A stretch of 64,000 nt of DNA from Erythrobasidium yunnanense (GCA_001600175.1 BCJC01000001.1:3891652-3955651); one strand, 5' to 3'; positions 12,797 to 26,189 are shown, counted from the first letter of the stretch. Program-made: numbers and translations. Notes: generated by a model not told the origin, from the letters alone.

Positions 12797-14557
12797 ATGG
12801 CAGCACCAATTTCTGGCCCTCTTACGGCGCCAACCTTCGTGGGAGATGTCTATCAAGTGCGTCCCCTCAAAAAGCTTGCTCGGTCATCACGCTTTTCGAG
12901 GCGCTTCTTGAATGAATTGGCAGCTGATACATACTTCTACTTCTCTATTCTGATGTGCAGTGCGAGCCTGTGACTGTCAACTGGACGGTATGTCGAAAGA
13001 TCCTCGTGCTGCCCGCAGCATGATCGCATATCGGCAAATGGACCAGAAGGCTGACCGAGATTCTGTTTTTCTGTATCTAGGGAGGCTCCTACCCTATTCG
13101 AGTTGAAGCTTGTAAGTAATCCGAAGCTGCTGATGCCTGTCCCGTCACCGGACTTAAAGCAGAACTCAAGCTGACAGGTGCTGCACTCCGTTCGCAGTCT
13201 ACCAAACCAATACCACATCAACATGGAGAAATACTGGTGTGATGCCTGCTGAGGCCGCTTCCACCGAGTCTATCGAGTGGATCGCAAACGTCCCCGCTGG
13301 TTCGATTGCATGGTGAGCTTCGCTCGCCGGCGCAGGCAGCTGATTCATTAATGCCAACTGCCCTCTTCTCTATTTGACAGGATTACCCTGGTCAGTCAAA
13401 AAGTCGGAATATCTCGACTCTCAATGCTGACGCGAGATGAATCTAGGTCGATCATTCTGGAGAGTACAAGCAGACAACGCAAGGCTCAGTCGTCAAGGAT
13501 AGCTCCAACAGCAGCTGTCTTCAGCCCGACAAAGCTGCAAGTGTCGTGACAGCAACAGTTTTCATGACCGATGGACACCGCGCCAGAGCTGCCGTCGATA
13601 ACAAAGCCCTCCTCATCTCAGCAGTCATGTTCGGCATCCTCTTCTTCGCCTGTTTGGGCGGTATGCTCTACTTGTACTCTCTGCTGAGACGGGCAAGACG
13701 AGTCCGCAGCGACAGAGCAAGATTCATCATGGCAGATGACGATGACCACAGCATCGCGAGCGAGAGGAACCTCGCTGTGCCTGTAGTGAGAGATGAAAGG
13801 AGCAGAAAGCTGTCGGAGATGAGCGATGCTGGTACTTTGGTACAAGGTCCAGCTGCGACCTTCGGCAGAGACGAAAAGCGGCCGGTCAGACGGTCGTCCA
13901 TCATGTCTGAGTGCGTTTCCTCCTCATTTGGTTCTCTACAAGCCTTGCTGATGAGGGATAATTCAACAGACACGACCCCTTCCTCGACCCACCTACTTCC
14001 GCAACCAGCCTTACAGGCTTCTCCTACCCCACTATGCAAGAACGGCAGACTTCGAGGCCTGGTACTTCCTCAAATAGACCATACTTCACACAACAGATCT
14101 CAGAGGTTGACACCCTATCATCTGCAACAAGCATGCAGCTCTTTGGCACGACTGGCGGGCTTCGTGTCACGAATGACCCCGCTGAGATATCGACTCCGAA
14201 TGTAAGCAACACACTGAGTGTCATTGTGCTCAATGCAGAAGCTGACATCAATGTCTACAGCTCTCCCGAGTCGGCACCCGAGCGAGCGATTACTCCAATT
14301 ATCCCATCTCTACAGCCACGACCAATTCTGGCGCAGCAGTGCAGCGGTGTCATTCTGCGAGCAGCAATATCGAGGCATTGCAGCCTTCCGAGTCTGGTCA
14401 TTCGGAGATGTCGCAAGTCTCCAGTACCGAAAATCACTATAGCAGTGAACCACGTAGGCAGCGTTCCTAGCACTGTCTATGTATACCTGCTAACATCACT
14501 GTTACGACAGACTCCTCCAAGATATATCTACCCCAACAGCAGGCCAAGAGGCAGTAG
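12797..14557 (+). CDS. single-pass membrane protein with basidiomycete-type ectodomain
   Basis: The inferred protein has a short ectodomain (LTAPTFVGDVYQ, CEPVTVNWT, GGSYPIRVEA, ESIEWIANVPAGSIAWITLVD) of a Cys-poor, TWTGG-like type common in basidiomycete surface proteins. One transmembrane segment follows (ALLISAVMFGILFFACLGGM), then a basic stop-transfer stretch (LLRRARRVRSDRAR). The cytosolic tail is long and rich in Ser and Thr. Tiny exons are joined: 12797-12856, 12961-12987, 13081-13111, 13198-13312, 13381-13390, then 13447 onward, with later introns near 13911, 14202 and 14452. The last exon ends QQQAKRQ at 14557. An in-frame stop just before the ATG fixes the start unless an upstream exon exists. 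No signal peptide is seen, which is odd. Possible role: wall-stress or surface sensing; function not established. Confidence 0.7.
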
Positions 14558-14744
14558 ATCATGGATGCTCTTTCCTTACTTTGTTGCGCAGATCTTCACA
14601 TTGTAGCTCTAGTACACACGAAACTAATTCTCCGTAGATTATAAGTTCTAGCTCGTAACGACTTTCTGACTCTCGTACCTCGTCGGTCTAGGCTTGTTCC
14701 TTGCTCGATACGTGTCCAAGTTCACGACACCAATCTTTGCCGCC

Positions 14745-17700
14745 ATGGCGTCCGGAAGTGTCTGCGAAGTCTCGCTGGCCACGCTGGTGCTGGGCGAGAT
14801 CACCCAAGTAACGAGCTTGATGCGCAAGAACGCGCGCTGGGCGACTTCGACGACTTCATCTTTGGCGAGCGCATCGTCTTCATCGTCGTCTTCGCAGAGG
14901 AGCAATACTGGAGCTTCTACATCTTCTTCTGCTGCTTCTACCTCGTCTGGCGCCTCCTCGTCTACCGCTAATAGTGCTGCGACTCTACGGCCAAGCGACA
15001 ATGAACTCGCCAAAGAACTCGGGTTGAGGGCGCAGAAGAGCAGGGAGAGAATCAAGAGCAGTAGCAATGATGGGCCTGGCAAAGCTGCAGCGGGACAAGC
15101 TAGACCTGTCGGGAACCTCATGTCGGGCTTCGCGCTTCTACGCGCAGAGCTGCGAGAGATTGATGGTATATGAGGTATCCGCATCCTTTGGTGCGCATTG
15201 CTGATCCTACTTGGGACAGATGTCAGCAAGCTGGACGCAGTTCTGCTATTATCACCGTTCCTCGACGTTGTTCGGTCTGGCGATACATCAGGACCGATAA
15301 CAGCCATAGCACTAAGCAGTGTGGACAAGTTTATCTCGTACGGCCTTGTACATCGCAATTCTCCCAGCCTGGCACAAGCTATGACGGGCGTAGCTGGAGC
15401 AGGGACGCACTGCAAGTTCGAAGCTAGCGATAGCGTTTCAGACGAAGTTGTGCTTCTCAAGATACTCGATGTTTTGCGGAATACTTTAACAAGCGATCTA
15501 GGAGACGTGCTTAGTGATGAAGCTGTCTGCGAGATGATGGAAACTGGCTTGAGCATGTGCTGTCAAATGCGCCTTAGCGGTACGCTGCGCTGCACTTGCT
15601 GTATGATACTATGGCTGATCTACTACACAGAAATGCTACGGCGCTCAGCCGAACGAACCATGCAAGCTATGATTGTCAGCGTCTTCAAGCGACTTCAAAA
15701 GCTACCGCCTTCGATTCCGGCAGAGGACCTCGGCCTCGATACTGCTCTCTCAGCATACTCCGTCTCAGATGGTCTGCGTACACCTACAAGTGAGGAGTCT
15801 CAAATACGCATGTCTGCGCCCGATCCTACCTCAGCAGCGATACCAGCGGCTTCGACGCCTGCGCCCGACTCGTCAAACGTTCAACCTTTGATGAGAACGT
15901 CCTCCTCAGCGTCCGTACGCTCGACATCAGGCTACAGCAATGGTCAATCCGTTCCTCATTCGCCTACCATTACCCAAGGTGAAGAGGAGCCAGAGCAACG
16001 CCAAGAATCGAAACCTTACGGTTTGCCTTCCATCAAGGAGATTCTGAGAGTCTTGATATCCCTCCTTAATCCGCACGACCAGCAACATACCGATTCAATG
16101 AGGTTGATGTCGCTTGGCCTACTCAATATCGCATTTGAAGTTGGCGGGAAAAGCGTCGGCCAGCATCCAATATTACGAGCACTAGTAGCCGATGAGCTTT
16201 GCAAGTATCTGTTCCAAGTCAGTTTAGCCTCAACTACTCCACCCAGTCTTGACTGAATGTCGGCTTGACAACAGCTGGCGCGCTCGGAAAGTACACTCCT
16301 TCTCTCAACATCCCTTCGAGTCATTTCAAACCTCTTTGACACTATGCGAGAACATCTCAAACTGCAGCAAGAGCTATTCCTGTCTTTCCTCATGGACCGC
16401 TTGATCAAGCCAAGCGGGAATGTGCATCAGACTGCCGTGCGCAAGGGCGAGATGGAGTCGGAACTTGATGCATCCACCTGGAACGTCTCCGATCAGGTCG
16501 CTATTACAAGTACGCCCCTCAAGGGCAACCGAGATCTTGCTGGCTCCAACGATAGAAGGGGATCCGGCAGCCTGCATCAATCACACTCAGCAGGTCGACA
16601 AGCGCAACATCACAATCAGCCTAACGAAAGCCGAGACCTGATGCTGGAATATCTGGCGCAATATGCATGCGCGCCAGATTTCATGACAAATCTTTGGGTA
16701 AACTATGACTGTAACGTTGATTGTGAAGATCTTCTTGAGAGACTCATCAAGTTCTTCAGCCGTGTAAGCGCCCTTGCAGCCAGACTAGGTGGACGACACG
16801 CTGATGTTGGCCTCGAATAGGGCGTTTATCCTTCTGTCTCTGGAGGCCAATACCTACAAGATCCTTCCCAGCTCCTCTGTCTAGACACACTTCTGATGTT
16901 TGTCAACTATCTATCAAGCCGCCTAGATCGGGTAAGATCGTTTGTATACTTGATCGACCAAAATCCCTGACTCCGTCTGCAGCCTACCTCCTCTTCCTCT
17001 TCTCCTGTCGATCCATCAGCTCTCGCGAATGCCAAGGCAAATAAGCGCAACCTGCTGGAAGGTGCCGTTCGCTTCAACGAAAAACCGAAAGACGGCCTCG
17101 CTTTCCTCGAAGCCCGCGGACTGATCTACACGGAAGAGAATGCCGACCTACCTAGACATGTTGCTTTGGCTCAGTTTCTGAAGAATTACCCTCGTCTGGA
17201 CAAGAAGCTTTTGGGAGACTTCATATCTCGGCCTGCTAATGCAGACGTACTTCGCTCTTTCCTCGAGATGTGCGACCTGAAGAATGTCAGTGTCGACATA
17301 TACCTAACAGTGATATGTTGCTGATCATCGCCCTCTACTTGAGCAGAAAGTTATATCCGACGCCATGCGGGAGATGCTGGAATCATTTAGGTTACCAGGA
17401 GAAGCACAGCAAATTGACAGAATCACCGAGACTTTCGCTCAAGTATACTGTGCGGCAAATCCAGATGGCGATGTCAAGAATGCAGATGCGGCCTACGTGC
17501 TGGCCTTCTCTATCATCATGCTCAACACAGATCTCCATAGCCCTCAAATCAGAAAACGAATGACCTTGGAGGACTACGGAAAGAACTTGAAGGGAGTCAA
17601 CGATAAGGCAGATTTCGCTCCGGAATACATTGTAAGTCGAGATGCACGCCTGTCCAGGCATTCTTGCTGACAGCCTCCACCCACAGAAAGCGATATACGA

Positions 17701-20385
17701 TGGCATTCGCAAACGCGAAATCGTCATGCCTGAAGAGCATGTCGGCGTCCTAGGTTTCGAGTATGCTTGGAACGAGCTGCTGCGACGTTCAAGATCAGCA
17801 GGCTCCTTCGTGATTTGCGAAAGCGCCGACTTCGACAAGGCGATATTTACACTTTCTTGGAAACCCGTCATCTCAGCCCTGTCCTACGCCTTCACTCACT
17901 TCACCGACGACCACATGCTCCAGCGGGCCATAGCTGGCTTCCAGCAATGTGCCTCGCTTGCCGATCGCTACGGTCTGCCGGAAGTCTTCGATTACACCAT
18001 TCATTCCCTATCCAAAATCACCGGACTTTGTGCCAGCCAAATGCCTGTAGACAACTCAACCATCTTCCCCACAATGGACATCGACGGTCAGACCGTCACC
18101 GTTAGCTCCCTAGCTCTGCGATTCGGAACAAGCTTTAAGTCGCAACTGGCTGCAGTCGTGCTCTTCTCGATCGCAAATGCAAATACAGCTGCAATACGCA
18201 TGAGCTGGATAGACGTGAGATGGTACACGCTTCGAGACGGCCTGTGCTGATTTGCCGCTTGTGACCCTGCAGATCTTTGAGATTTACCAGACACTCTTCT
18301 CCCACTCCCTTCTTCCACAATCCCTGCTCAATATGGAGGAATTCTTGGCAGGCACACCTGCAATACCCTTAAAAGTTCGCGTGAAGCAAGAGCCGCCAGA
18401 AGAAAAGAGGAGGAACGATGGAGGGTTACTGTCCACCCTCTCATCCTACCTACTGTCACCTTATGCTAATGGTGCAGAGGGTATCGGGCGCGAGCTGACA
18501 GACAACGATGTGGAACATACCTTGAGCACAATCGACTGCATCGCGTCATGTAGAGTGGACTCCCTATACAGCGCTGTCATGTGAGGAAAAGTCCTTAATT
18601 CCTACCAAGCCACTGACTGAAGCCGTTTTTAAGCTCACTCCCTCCGGCAGCATTATATACCGCTGTGCATAGTCTGGTCGATCTTGTAGAAAGGCTCACT
18701 CTGGACAAGATGCGGCATCGTCAAATACCTGGATTAGCGTCGGGCCCACCTTCGCCAATGAGTGGTCGTGTCCAAGTGCCGTACGACCCTTCGACTGTCT
18801 TTATGCTCGAGTTCATGATGAGCATCGCTGGAGAAGCAGAACAGGCGGTGTCGGAAACTTGGCCTATTATCTACGAATACGTCTCCAAGCTGCTCGCATC
18901 TGCCGCTTCTTTCCATCATATCCTCCTTGAGCGAGCTGTAACGGGTCTCCTACGTATAGCATCGCTAGTTGCACGCAGGGTGAGTCATGCTTCCCTTCTG
19001 TACCGGACTATGTTATAACATGCTTCTTGTGCAGGAGGATATGCGTGAGCAGGTGTTCTCAGCTCTCGATGCACTACGTAACCTGCCATCTGGCATCTTG
19101 GCGGCATTAGCTGAGCAAACGGCCTCGGGTCTCGCTCGTATACTTCTGGAAAGCCCCCAAGCCGTCAGGAAGGTGTCTGAATGGAACCTTGTCTTTAGTC
19201 TATGGGCATCCACGGCAGTCAAAGAGGAAGCAGCAGCCATATCTTTCGATCTCGTGTCCCAGCTTGCATCTGGTCAACTGGGTGGAGGCTTGGGTCCTGA
19301 CAACTTCGTGGGGTTCATCAAGCTACTGAACGACTTCGCTGGGCTGGCTGGCCTTGGCGATGTCAAATACCGGAATAGCGCAGCTGGGTGAGTGGACAGT
19401 ATGAAGGTTAGTATCTCTGCTGACTTAGCCTCTTGTAGCATGAACGATCCTGTTCTGTTACGCGGACGCCAAGCCCTCGAGATGATACGAGATGCCCAAA
19501 GTCTCGCCAATGACCTCATCAAACAGTCGACTATGAGCGCGCCTGCTGGTGAGCCTACTTGGTACAGAAGCTTACGAAAAGTGACTGAGACGTGTGCAGC
19601 CTGGGAGACGTACTGGCTGCCTGTCCTCTCCGCCTATTCACAGCAAAGCGTAAATGGCTGCCGTGAGATCCGTCAAAACGCCCTCGCAAGTTTACAGCGG
19701 ACGCTGGTCGCTTACGAAGTGCTCTCAAACGCTGAAGTGGATCTCATCATGGTCTTCGAAAGATTGATCTTCCCTATGCTGGATGAACTGCTCAAACCGC
19801 AAGTCTTCCGTCGCGATCCGGAAGGTATGGGAGAGACCCGTCTCCGGGCTTCCGCCCTGCTCTGCAAGATCTTCCTACACTATCTTGTCCAGCTATCGGA
19901 AAGACAAGGAATGGAAGGAATGACCGATCTGTGGATGAAGATTCTCGGGTACCTCGACCGCTTCATGCACAGCGGAAGGCGTGATCAGATGGTAGGTCAC
20001 TGCTTTCATCGACTATTCAGGAACTAATGCATGTTTTCCTTAGTATGAGGCCGTTCCCGAGTCCCTCAAGAACGTCTTGCTGGTGATGCATGCGTCCGGT
20101 TTCCTCGTTCCACCGCATCAGCAACCACGGTCTGAAGAACAGGCAAGACTGTGGGAAGCGACCTTCGATCGACTAGACATCTTTCTCCCGCAGCTCCGGC
20201 AAGAGCTCTTCCCACCGCCTGCATCTTCCAGGACGAGTCAGCTTGCCTTGCAGCCTGCACCAGCTCGTAGTCCATCACCTTCACCTCTCTTACAAGCTAG
20301 TCAAGGCTTCGAGCAATCGCAAGCCGCATCAGAACGTTCATCCGAAGAGGACGTTCCGAGTCAATCACTGTCGTCATATCTATAG
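14745..20385 (+). CDS. Golgi ARF guanine-nucleotide exchange factor, GBF1/Gea type (Sec7 domain)
   Basis: Large ARF-GEF that loads ARF1 with GTP at the early Golgi, the step that recruits COPI. The N-terminus resembles the DCB start of GBF1 (LGEITQVTSLMRKNARWA). A HUS-like region follows (LLMFVNYLSSRLDR near 16890). The Sec7 domain spans about 17030-17860: GLAFLEARGLI, then MLESFRLPGEAQQIDRI with the catalytic glutamate finger, then FSIIMLNTDLHSP. HDS regions follow to about 20050. The last 90 residues are Ser/Pro-rich. At least a dozen short introns are present. An in-frame ATG at 14694 is possible, but the one at 14745 (cgccATGg) has the better context and matches the family start. It is predicted to work on the same pathway as the zeta-COP gene 13 kb away, though nothing suggests co-regulation. 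Confidence 0.92.
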
Positions 20386-20830
20386 ATTGGTCCAAAGGTA
20401 GTACGTGTTGTCATACATGAGCTGCATACTGTGTGGCATTGCAGATTATCAGCAACTTCGTCAAGGCAGGGTGGGTTTACGTCTCGGCTAAGTATTTCTT
20501 GACATCAGCTATACTGTGCGATTGGCGACGTCATTCGTGAGAAGTCTTCCACATCCATGTACGTGGAGGAGCTCAAGTGTATCGGCGTGGAAGTGGAAGA
20601 TGCGCCACTAGTGCTGCCTGGAAGACGCTGCCTTTCAGGTATAAAGTGGCCTTCACAAAGTCATCCTCATCTTCTTTCTTTCTATCGTCTCCTTCTATCA
20701 GCTGTCTTTCTCCTTTTACTCCCTCTCCATATTATAGCTGATTTCAGTTTGTTCTAGCTGTCACAGTGGGCTGCCCTTCTAGCTGCTACACGCCTACACC
20801 GATAGTCAAGCTCTTCATTCATTGCAGCAA
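20386..20830. other. intergenic, nothing firm
   Basis: Short frames occur (one begins MYVEELKCIGVEVED at 20557) but they cannot be tied to a gene. They might be upstream exons of the next hypothetical gene. Confidence 0.3.
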
Positions 20831-21575
20831 ATGCCAGTCACGGTATATGGACTTCGAGAGTATCTCAATGCCCCGCTAGACGTGCAGTTCCCTTTCTTGC
20901 TCCGTACAGAGCTACATTCTGTCAAACTTCACCCACCAATTGGTCGATCGACTACTCAAGGCCGCACCAATTGCCCGGCACTTCTTCGGTGATGGATTCA
21001 TCACGTTGATTGACAAAGAGAACGACAATACTCGCGCGCTAAAGGAATTCTTCATACGTGCCAGCCATCGGCTATACTCGCTGGAGGTCGACAGTTATAT
21101 CTCATCGTCGCAAACGTGCTTGGCGCTATTCTTAACACCCGACGAGCATCGAGCTCCTTCGTGTCTCTTCAAAATATATTCTCTGCCTCTGCAAGCATTT
21201 TCAGTAGCTGCGCACGCCTTAAGCTTCGTCTGCCTGTGCCGACTCGGCGTAGTGAAGGCAAGAGACATGGCCATGATCGCTACGCGCCTCGGCAGCGGCG
21301 ACCTGTCTTCTTCATTGCAGCACATCACTGTCGTCCAATTCTATGCAATTGATAGGCACAAGAGGAGGAACGAGCCGGCCTTCTCTGCTATGAGACAGGC
21401 TGCGCTCGATACGCTACAGTCACGACGTGCGGCTGACAAAAAGGGCATTCAAGAAGGTCAGGCGATGCCCGAGGTGCGCGACTGCTATAGCCGGGTCAGG
21501 GTGCTTGAAACCACACATATCAAGACCGACTATGGATCACTGAATCGCCGATCCCTCTGGCACCTCCTACTATAA
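20831..21575 (+). CDS. hypothetical protein, function unknown
   Basis: A 211-codon open frame runs from about 20940 to 21575. It looks protein-like, with SYILSNFTHQLVDRLLKAA, ARHFFGDGFITLIDKENDN and LKEFFIRASHRLYSLEVDS. It has no ATG of its own. Splicing a GTATAT..TACAG intron (about 20843-20909) links it to an ATG at 20831. Family unknown. The C-terminal third is less convincing and may be frame shadow. It might be part of a larger gene whose other exons I cannot see. Confidence 0.3.
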
Positions 21576-22295
21576 TCGCAATCGATGGTCATTCTGTCTC
21601 TCAAGGATATTCGTCTGACGTTGAGCCCACTCTCAATCTCGTGGGAAACCATCTCAGCCCGTCAATCGCTCCCATTTCCACACCTTTCGGGCAAGACGTC
21701 CTTCATTAGGGAAGTAATATCTAAAGGGACTCACTGAGAATTCACTTGGCCATTTCCGTATGCTCAGAACCCGAAGTCTTGACAATGGTCGACATCTTGT
21801 GCCCAACACCGCAAGTTATAGCAGGGAGGTTCACCAGACGAGGGCAGATACAATGCCACTCACTGCGCTTAGAGAAAGACCTGAATGAGAGGTATCGGCC
21901 TCGCCGCTTTTGACAAAGCTCTGCGGATTCCGAAGTTCGACAGATGGTCTATGAGAGGACTTCTGCTGATATTGACAAGTTTCAGCCGAGGAAGGCCAAT
22001 CTTTGCTCTCAAACGCTGTCGATCGCTTCAATTCGCTCGAAGCGCTTCCATACAGCCGCTACAGGACACGTCGTAAGGCGTATCCGACACCAATAACGAG
22101 GTGGGTCGATCCGCTTGCAGTGCTCGGAGCTCTATACTGATCATACACGGATATGGTTGTGATCGAGATGGTAGCATTGCAGGGCTTTCGGATGATCTAT
22201 CTGACATACTGTGTGAACTGCAGGAATGTGTGATTTGGAAACTTTGACTAGATCTACAGTTGAGATTGAGATGTATGAGGTATTGTTTGTTACAT
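21576..22295. other. intergenic, nothing recognised
   Basis: About 720 bases between the hypothetical gene and the 3' end of the demethylase gene. No domain, RNA gene or repeat is seen. Confidence 0.4.
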
Positions 22296-25200
22296 TTAGC
22301 GGCCGAGGACATTGAGGACCAAGGCCTGTGCCTGGGCGAATTGCTCTGCTTCTGGTGATCGGTAATCATTCGAAGATGCAGGAGAGGGATATGCGTTTGC
22401 TGCTCTTATGGCGGCTTGAGCCCTGGCTTGAGCTTCTTGCTGCGTAATTTGCGGAGGCTTCGCTTCGATCATTGCGGGCGGAAGAGGAGGTCGAGGCTGT
22501 TGTGCGCCAATCGTTCCTCTTGACAGGAACTGAGTGACGTACCATTGATGGAAGCCGGCTTGCTGTTCTGGCGTAAGACTCAGAAGGACCTGCTGTACCT
22601 GTTGAAGCGTGGGTCGAGCGGCTGGAGCAGGCTTTGCGACTGCAGCTGGCTTGGCTCGCTCTGTCGGGCGGGCTCGAGGTTTGGCTGCGCCAGCTGCAGG
22701 CCCAGATTGCAGAGCCTTATCCTCTGGCCAAACTACAGCGGCGTGCTTGCAGACAGCCCTTTCTCCATTGCCAAACTGGATTTCTATCATTCCTTCTTCG
22801 GCTGTCTTGTGATTGACGAGCGTGACAGCCCATACGCCAGTCGTAGTTCGGATCTGTACAGATGATCCCAGAGGTACGCTTTCGATCTTCGTGGCAAGCT
22901 CAATGCGCCTCTTCTCAGCTTGGATCTTCTGCCATTCAGGATTGTGCTGTCTGCAAGTCACGACGAGCTGAAGATGACCATCTGCAACAGGTGCTTCGCC
23001 GGGCTTGGGTGGCTCGAGAACGCTTCTTCCGCCAATAAGGGCATCGAGCACGACTCCAGAGTCTTCCTTGATGGCACAAGTGGCATGGAACGCTCGCACA
23101 CACTTGGCAGACTTTGTACATTGAATCTGCGGAGTTCATTGATTGTCAGCAATGATCATACTCATGCTGGTCAAGATTTTTACCTTCGTGCCGTGCTTAT
23201 TGTCACATAAGCCACACTTTAAGTTCCATCTTTCTTTCTCGATCTGATCGTAACCATAGACAAATTCGTCGTTGGCGTGAGTGTCGTATGCGCACCAAGT
23301 CGTCGGAGTGAAGGTGACGCAGATCTTGTGTGCATAGACTTGCTTGTTGTTCTTGAGTAAACCAGCAACCTTGACAAGACCTTCCGTGCTAAGCTCTGGG
23401 CAGAGAGCGCATGGGTACTGGCCATTGGGTGCAGCTTTCCCAGTCTTGCTTGTTGATGCTCGAGGAGCAGCAGGCTTCGGGTTTGCGTAGTTTCCAGCAA
23501 GTGCGGTGGCGCTAGGAGCGGGCGCAAGTGGCTGCATTGTCCTCTGTACACGTTCGGCTGGAGCTTGTAAGGATCGCTTCATCTGATCGTAAGCGGGACC
23601 GAGCAGTCGTCTTCTTTTGGCTTCATGCTGAGGTACTACTGAGAAGTACTCCTTCTGCTGCTGGCGATATGTCGCGTAGGCTGGGTCAGAACGCATTCTT
23701 TCGGCGTCTTCTCGTGCTTCTTGCAGCCAGCTGTCGACATCGATTCGGACGCTGCAGCACAACGATGCTTGTCAGAGGAGGCAATGTGCAGCATAGTTCA
23801 TTAACTCACGTGTCAGGCTGGCACACACATGCACGAGCTCTTCGACCGATATCCAGCCAAGCTTCCGTAGCGAAGTTGATCGACTCCGCACAATTGAAGC
23901 CAATATTGAAGCCCGAATGATATCCATACGGATACGTCAGGACGATTTCACCAGGGAATTGTACGCAACGATTGAGCGGAATGCCATCCTTGGCTAAGTT
24001 CGTTGGCGAGACAAGGAAGGATTTGTGGCGCATAAACTCGGGACACTTCTGCTGATCTCGTGGGAAATAGCCAGCTATTACTCGCTCGAAACGCTCAGCG
24101 TGCTCTTGAGGTACGCTATACCAGAACTTAGGCGCGCCAAAATGAAGGTAGTTGATGGAGTACAGATCGGCGTCCTCGACATGCCAGGCGACTGAAAAAG
24201 ACAAAGAGGACTATCAGCATGAGCAGCTATGATGAGGTGCAGTTTCTGTCTTACAAGTCGCTCTCCACATGCCGAAGTAAAGGTAAGGCGTATTGACACC
24301 CGGCATAGGTACGTGCGGATTGACTCTCATCAGAAGATCGTCCAGCGAAGCTACATTCCAGTCCTTGACACTGTCGTCGAAGAGGGATCCAGAACCATCC
24401 GCGCCGTACATGGGAGGTTCTCCCAGACTGAAGCGTTGCCAATACATCTTTTCGATCTTCTTGCATTCCTCGACTGTGTAGTCAGATGGTTTAGCACCCC
24501 AGGGAAGAGCACGGTAGTCGAAGCTCTCCCATTCTCGGTCACGATCAGCTTGCGTTTCGCCCATCGTCTTGCGCTTGTTGTTCTGCGTTGGGGCGGTAGA
24601 GCAAGCTGATGTGGGCGTAGCTGCCATTCCATGGATAGCAGAGGCGACAGGCGTTGCTTGTGTATTAATTGGCTGTGGACGGGGAACGCTCGAAAGGTGG
24701 CTTTCTGACATCACTGTGTCGGTCGCAGCAGGCGTAGAAGGAGGCAAAGTCTGAGGTGGAGGTGTTGCACCGCTTACACGAGCTGCATTGGTCTCTGCAT
24801 CGTCTCCTTCCTCCTTGACAGCTGGAGAAGTCGACTTTGCGCCATCAACAGCCATGCTGCTGAGGATGGCAGCGGTGGCATCGTTGGCTGCATCGAGCTT
24901 CTTCTCCCACTCTGCATGAGCTTCCGGATTCTGGAGAGTCTCCATGTCTACGTCTCCTACGGTAGTTGCTTCGATAGTGCTCTGTTCTTCCTTGTTGTCA
25001 ACAGAAGGAGCAGGACTGCTCATAGCAGGAGCTACACTCTCTGCCTTAGCTTGTTTTTTGCTCGGTCGTCCTCTCTTCGTGTTCTTCGTAGCTGCACCAG
25101 CGGTGCTGGAAGCAGGAGTTGCAGAAGCAGTCGGGGTGGCAGCTTGTCTTGCGACTCTGCCAGATCTAGTCGTTCTCCCTCCAGCAATGATTGTGGCACC

Positions 25201-26189
25201 ATCTACGTGGCCGGCTTCGTCTTGTACCTCGAAGAAGTTGGGCGTCTGGTACTTCTCGCTCTCGCACATCTCCTTCCATTGCTTGACACTGTATGCGCGT
25301 CGGGAACTGATGTTACTTTGTCTGAATTGTCCTCGAGAGCCCATGAAGTGCTGCTCAATCGCGTCTTTGATGAGAGTGTCCTTCAATGGCTGATCGATGT
25401 TTTGTGCTGAGTCGAGCCTGTAAAGTTGGACGATAATTCAGCAAACGTATTTCATACAGTAAGAGCGAGCTCCTACTCACCACTGCTTTGGCGGGACAAC
25501 CTTTACAATTCCGCTCTTCATGCCGTAATTGTCAATTTGCGCGATGAAGCTGTTGGAAAACCGGTCGCGTCAACATCCAAACAAACAGAGTCGCATGGGA
25601 AGGAGACAGTAACACACCTGTTGAAATCTCTAAAGTCTTCATACGAGGGCTCGAAGACGGGGACACCTCTGGCGGACGAGTCTGTCGGGTAGTAATATGC
25701 AGGCTTGATCTTCTTGTCATTGGGATCTCTGATTCTTCTCTTGCCCGTGAAGCCAGGAGGTAGATTCTTCTTCTCTTCTTCTGTAGGATACGCCCACTGG
25801 GATCCGTCGCCTTCATCGTCCGAGATCTCGTCCATTCCCTCGCGGACGGGCAGGTGGATCCTTCGAATTCGCTCGCGCGCCTGATACGGCTTGTCTTTTT
25901 TATTGAATGATGATGCTTGTGGTGCTGGAATGGCATGTCCCGACGCTGATTCTACAATGATTTCTGCGCTTTCCGTTTCGACCTCGCCGCCGTTTGCTGG
26001 CTCTGCTTCTTGCCCGTGATTCTGCTGAGCTGGGTCTGGACTGGGATGCCCGGCAGAAGTAGATGCAAGACCATCGACGACACCATCCATGCTCGCATTC
26101 TGCTCCTGCTGTTCTTGCTGTTCTTCTGGCTGGGCCATTTCGACTTCGACGCCGCCGCTCGCGCTGCCAGACTCAGCCGGGTCTGCCAT
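22296..26189 (-). CDS. JmjN/JmjC histone lysine demethylase, KDM4 (JMJD2) type, with extended PHD
   Basis: Fe(II)/2-oxoglutarate dioxygenase predicted to demethylate histone H3 (H3K9/K36 in the family). Order: acidic, disordered N-terminus (26189-25780); JmjN (GVPVFEPSYEDFRDFNR, then IDNYGMKSGIVKVVPPKQW); a long Ala/Ser/Thr/Pro-rich insert (about 25190-24560) with an AT-hook-like KRGRPSKK; then JmjC. JmjC carries FAWHVEDADLYSINYLHFG, with the iron ligands His and Glu in HVE, and PYGYHSGFNIGFNCAESINF with the third ligand His. A Cys/His-rich extended PHD follows (YPCALCPE, AYDTHANDE, LKCGLCDN, CTKSAKCVRAFHATC), then a Tudor-like GVWAVTLVNHKT stretch and a Pro/Ala tail. The product is about 1,150 residues over several exons. 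All iron ligands are present, so activity is likely. Confidence 0.93.

Noticed and set aside
14648-15556. 302-codon open frame on the minus strand
   Set aside because: It is antisense to the Ser/Ala-rich N-terminus of the ARF-GEF gene, whose plus-strand frame matches the family. The minus reading is a compositional shadow.
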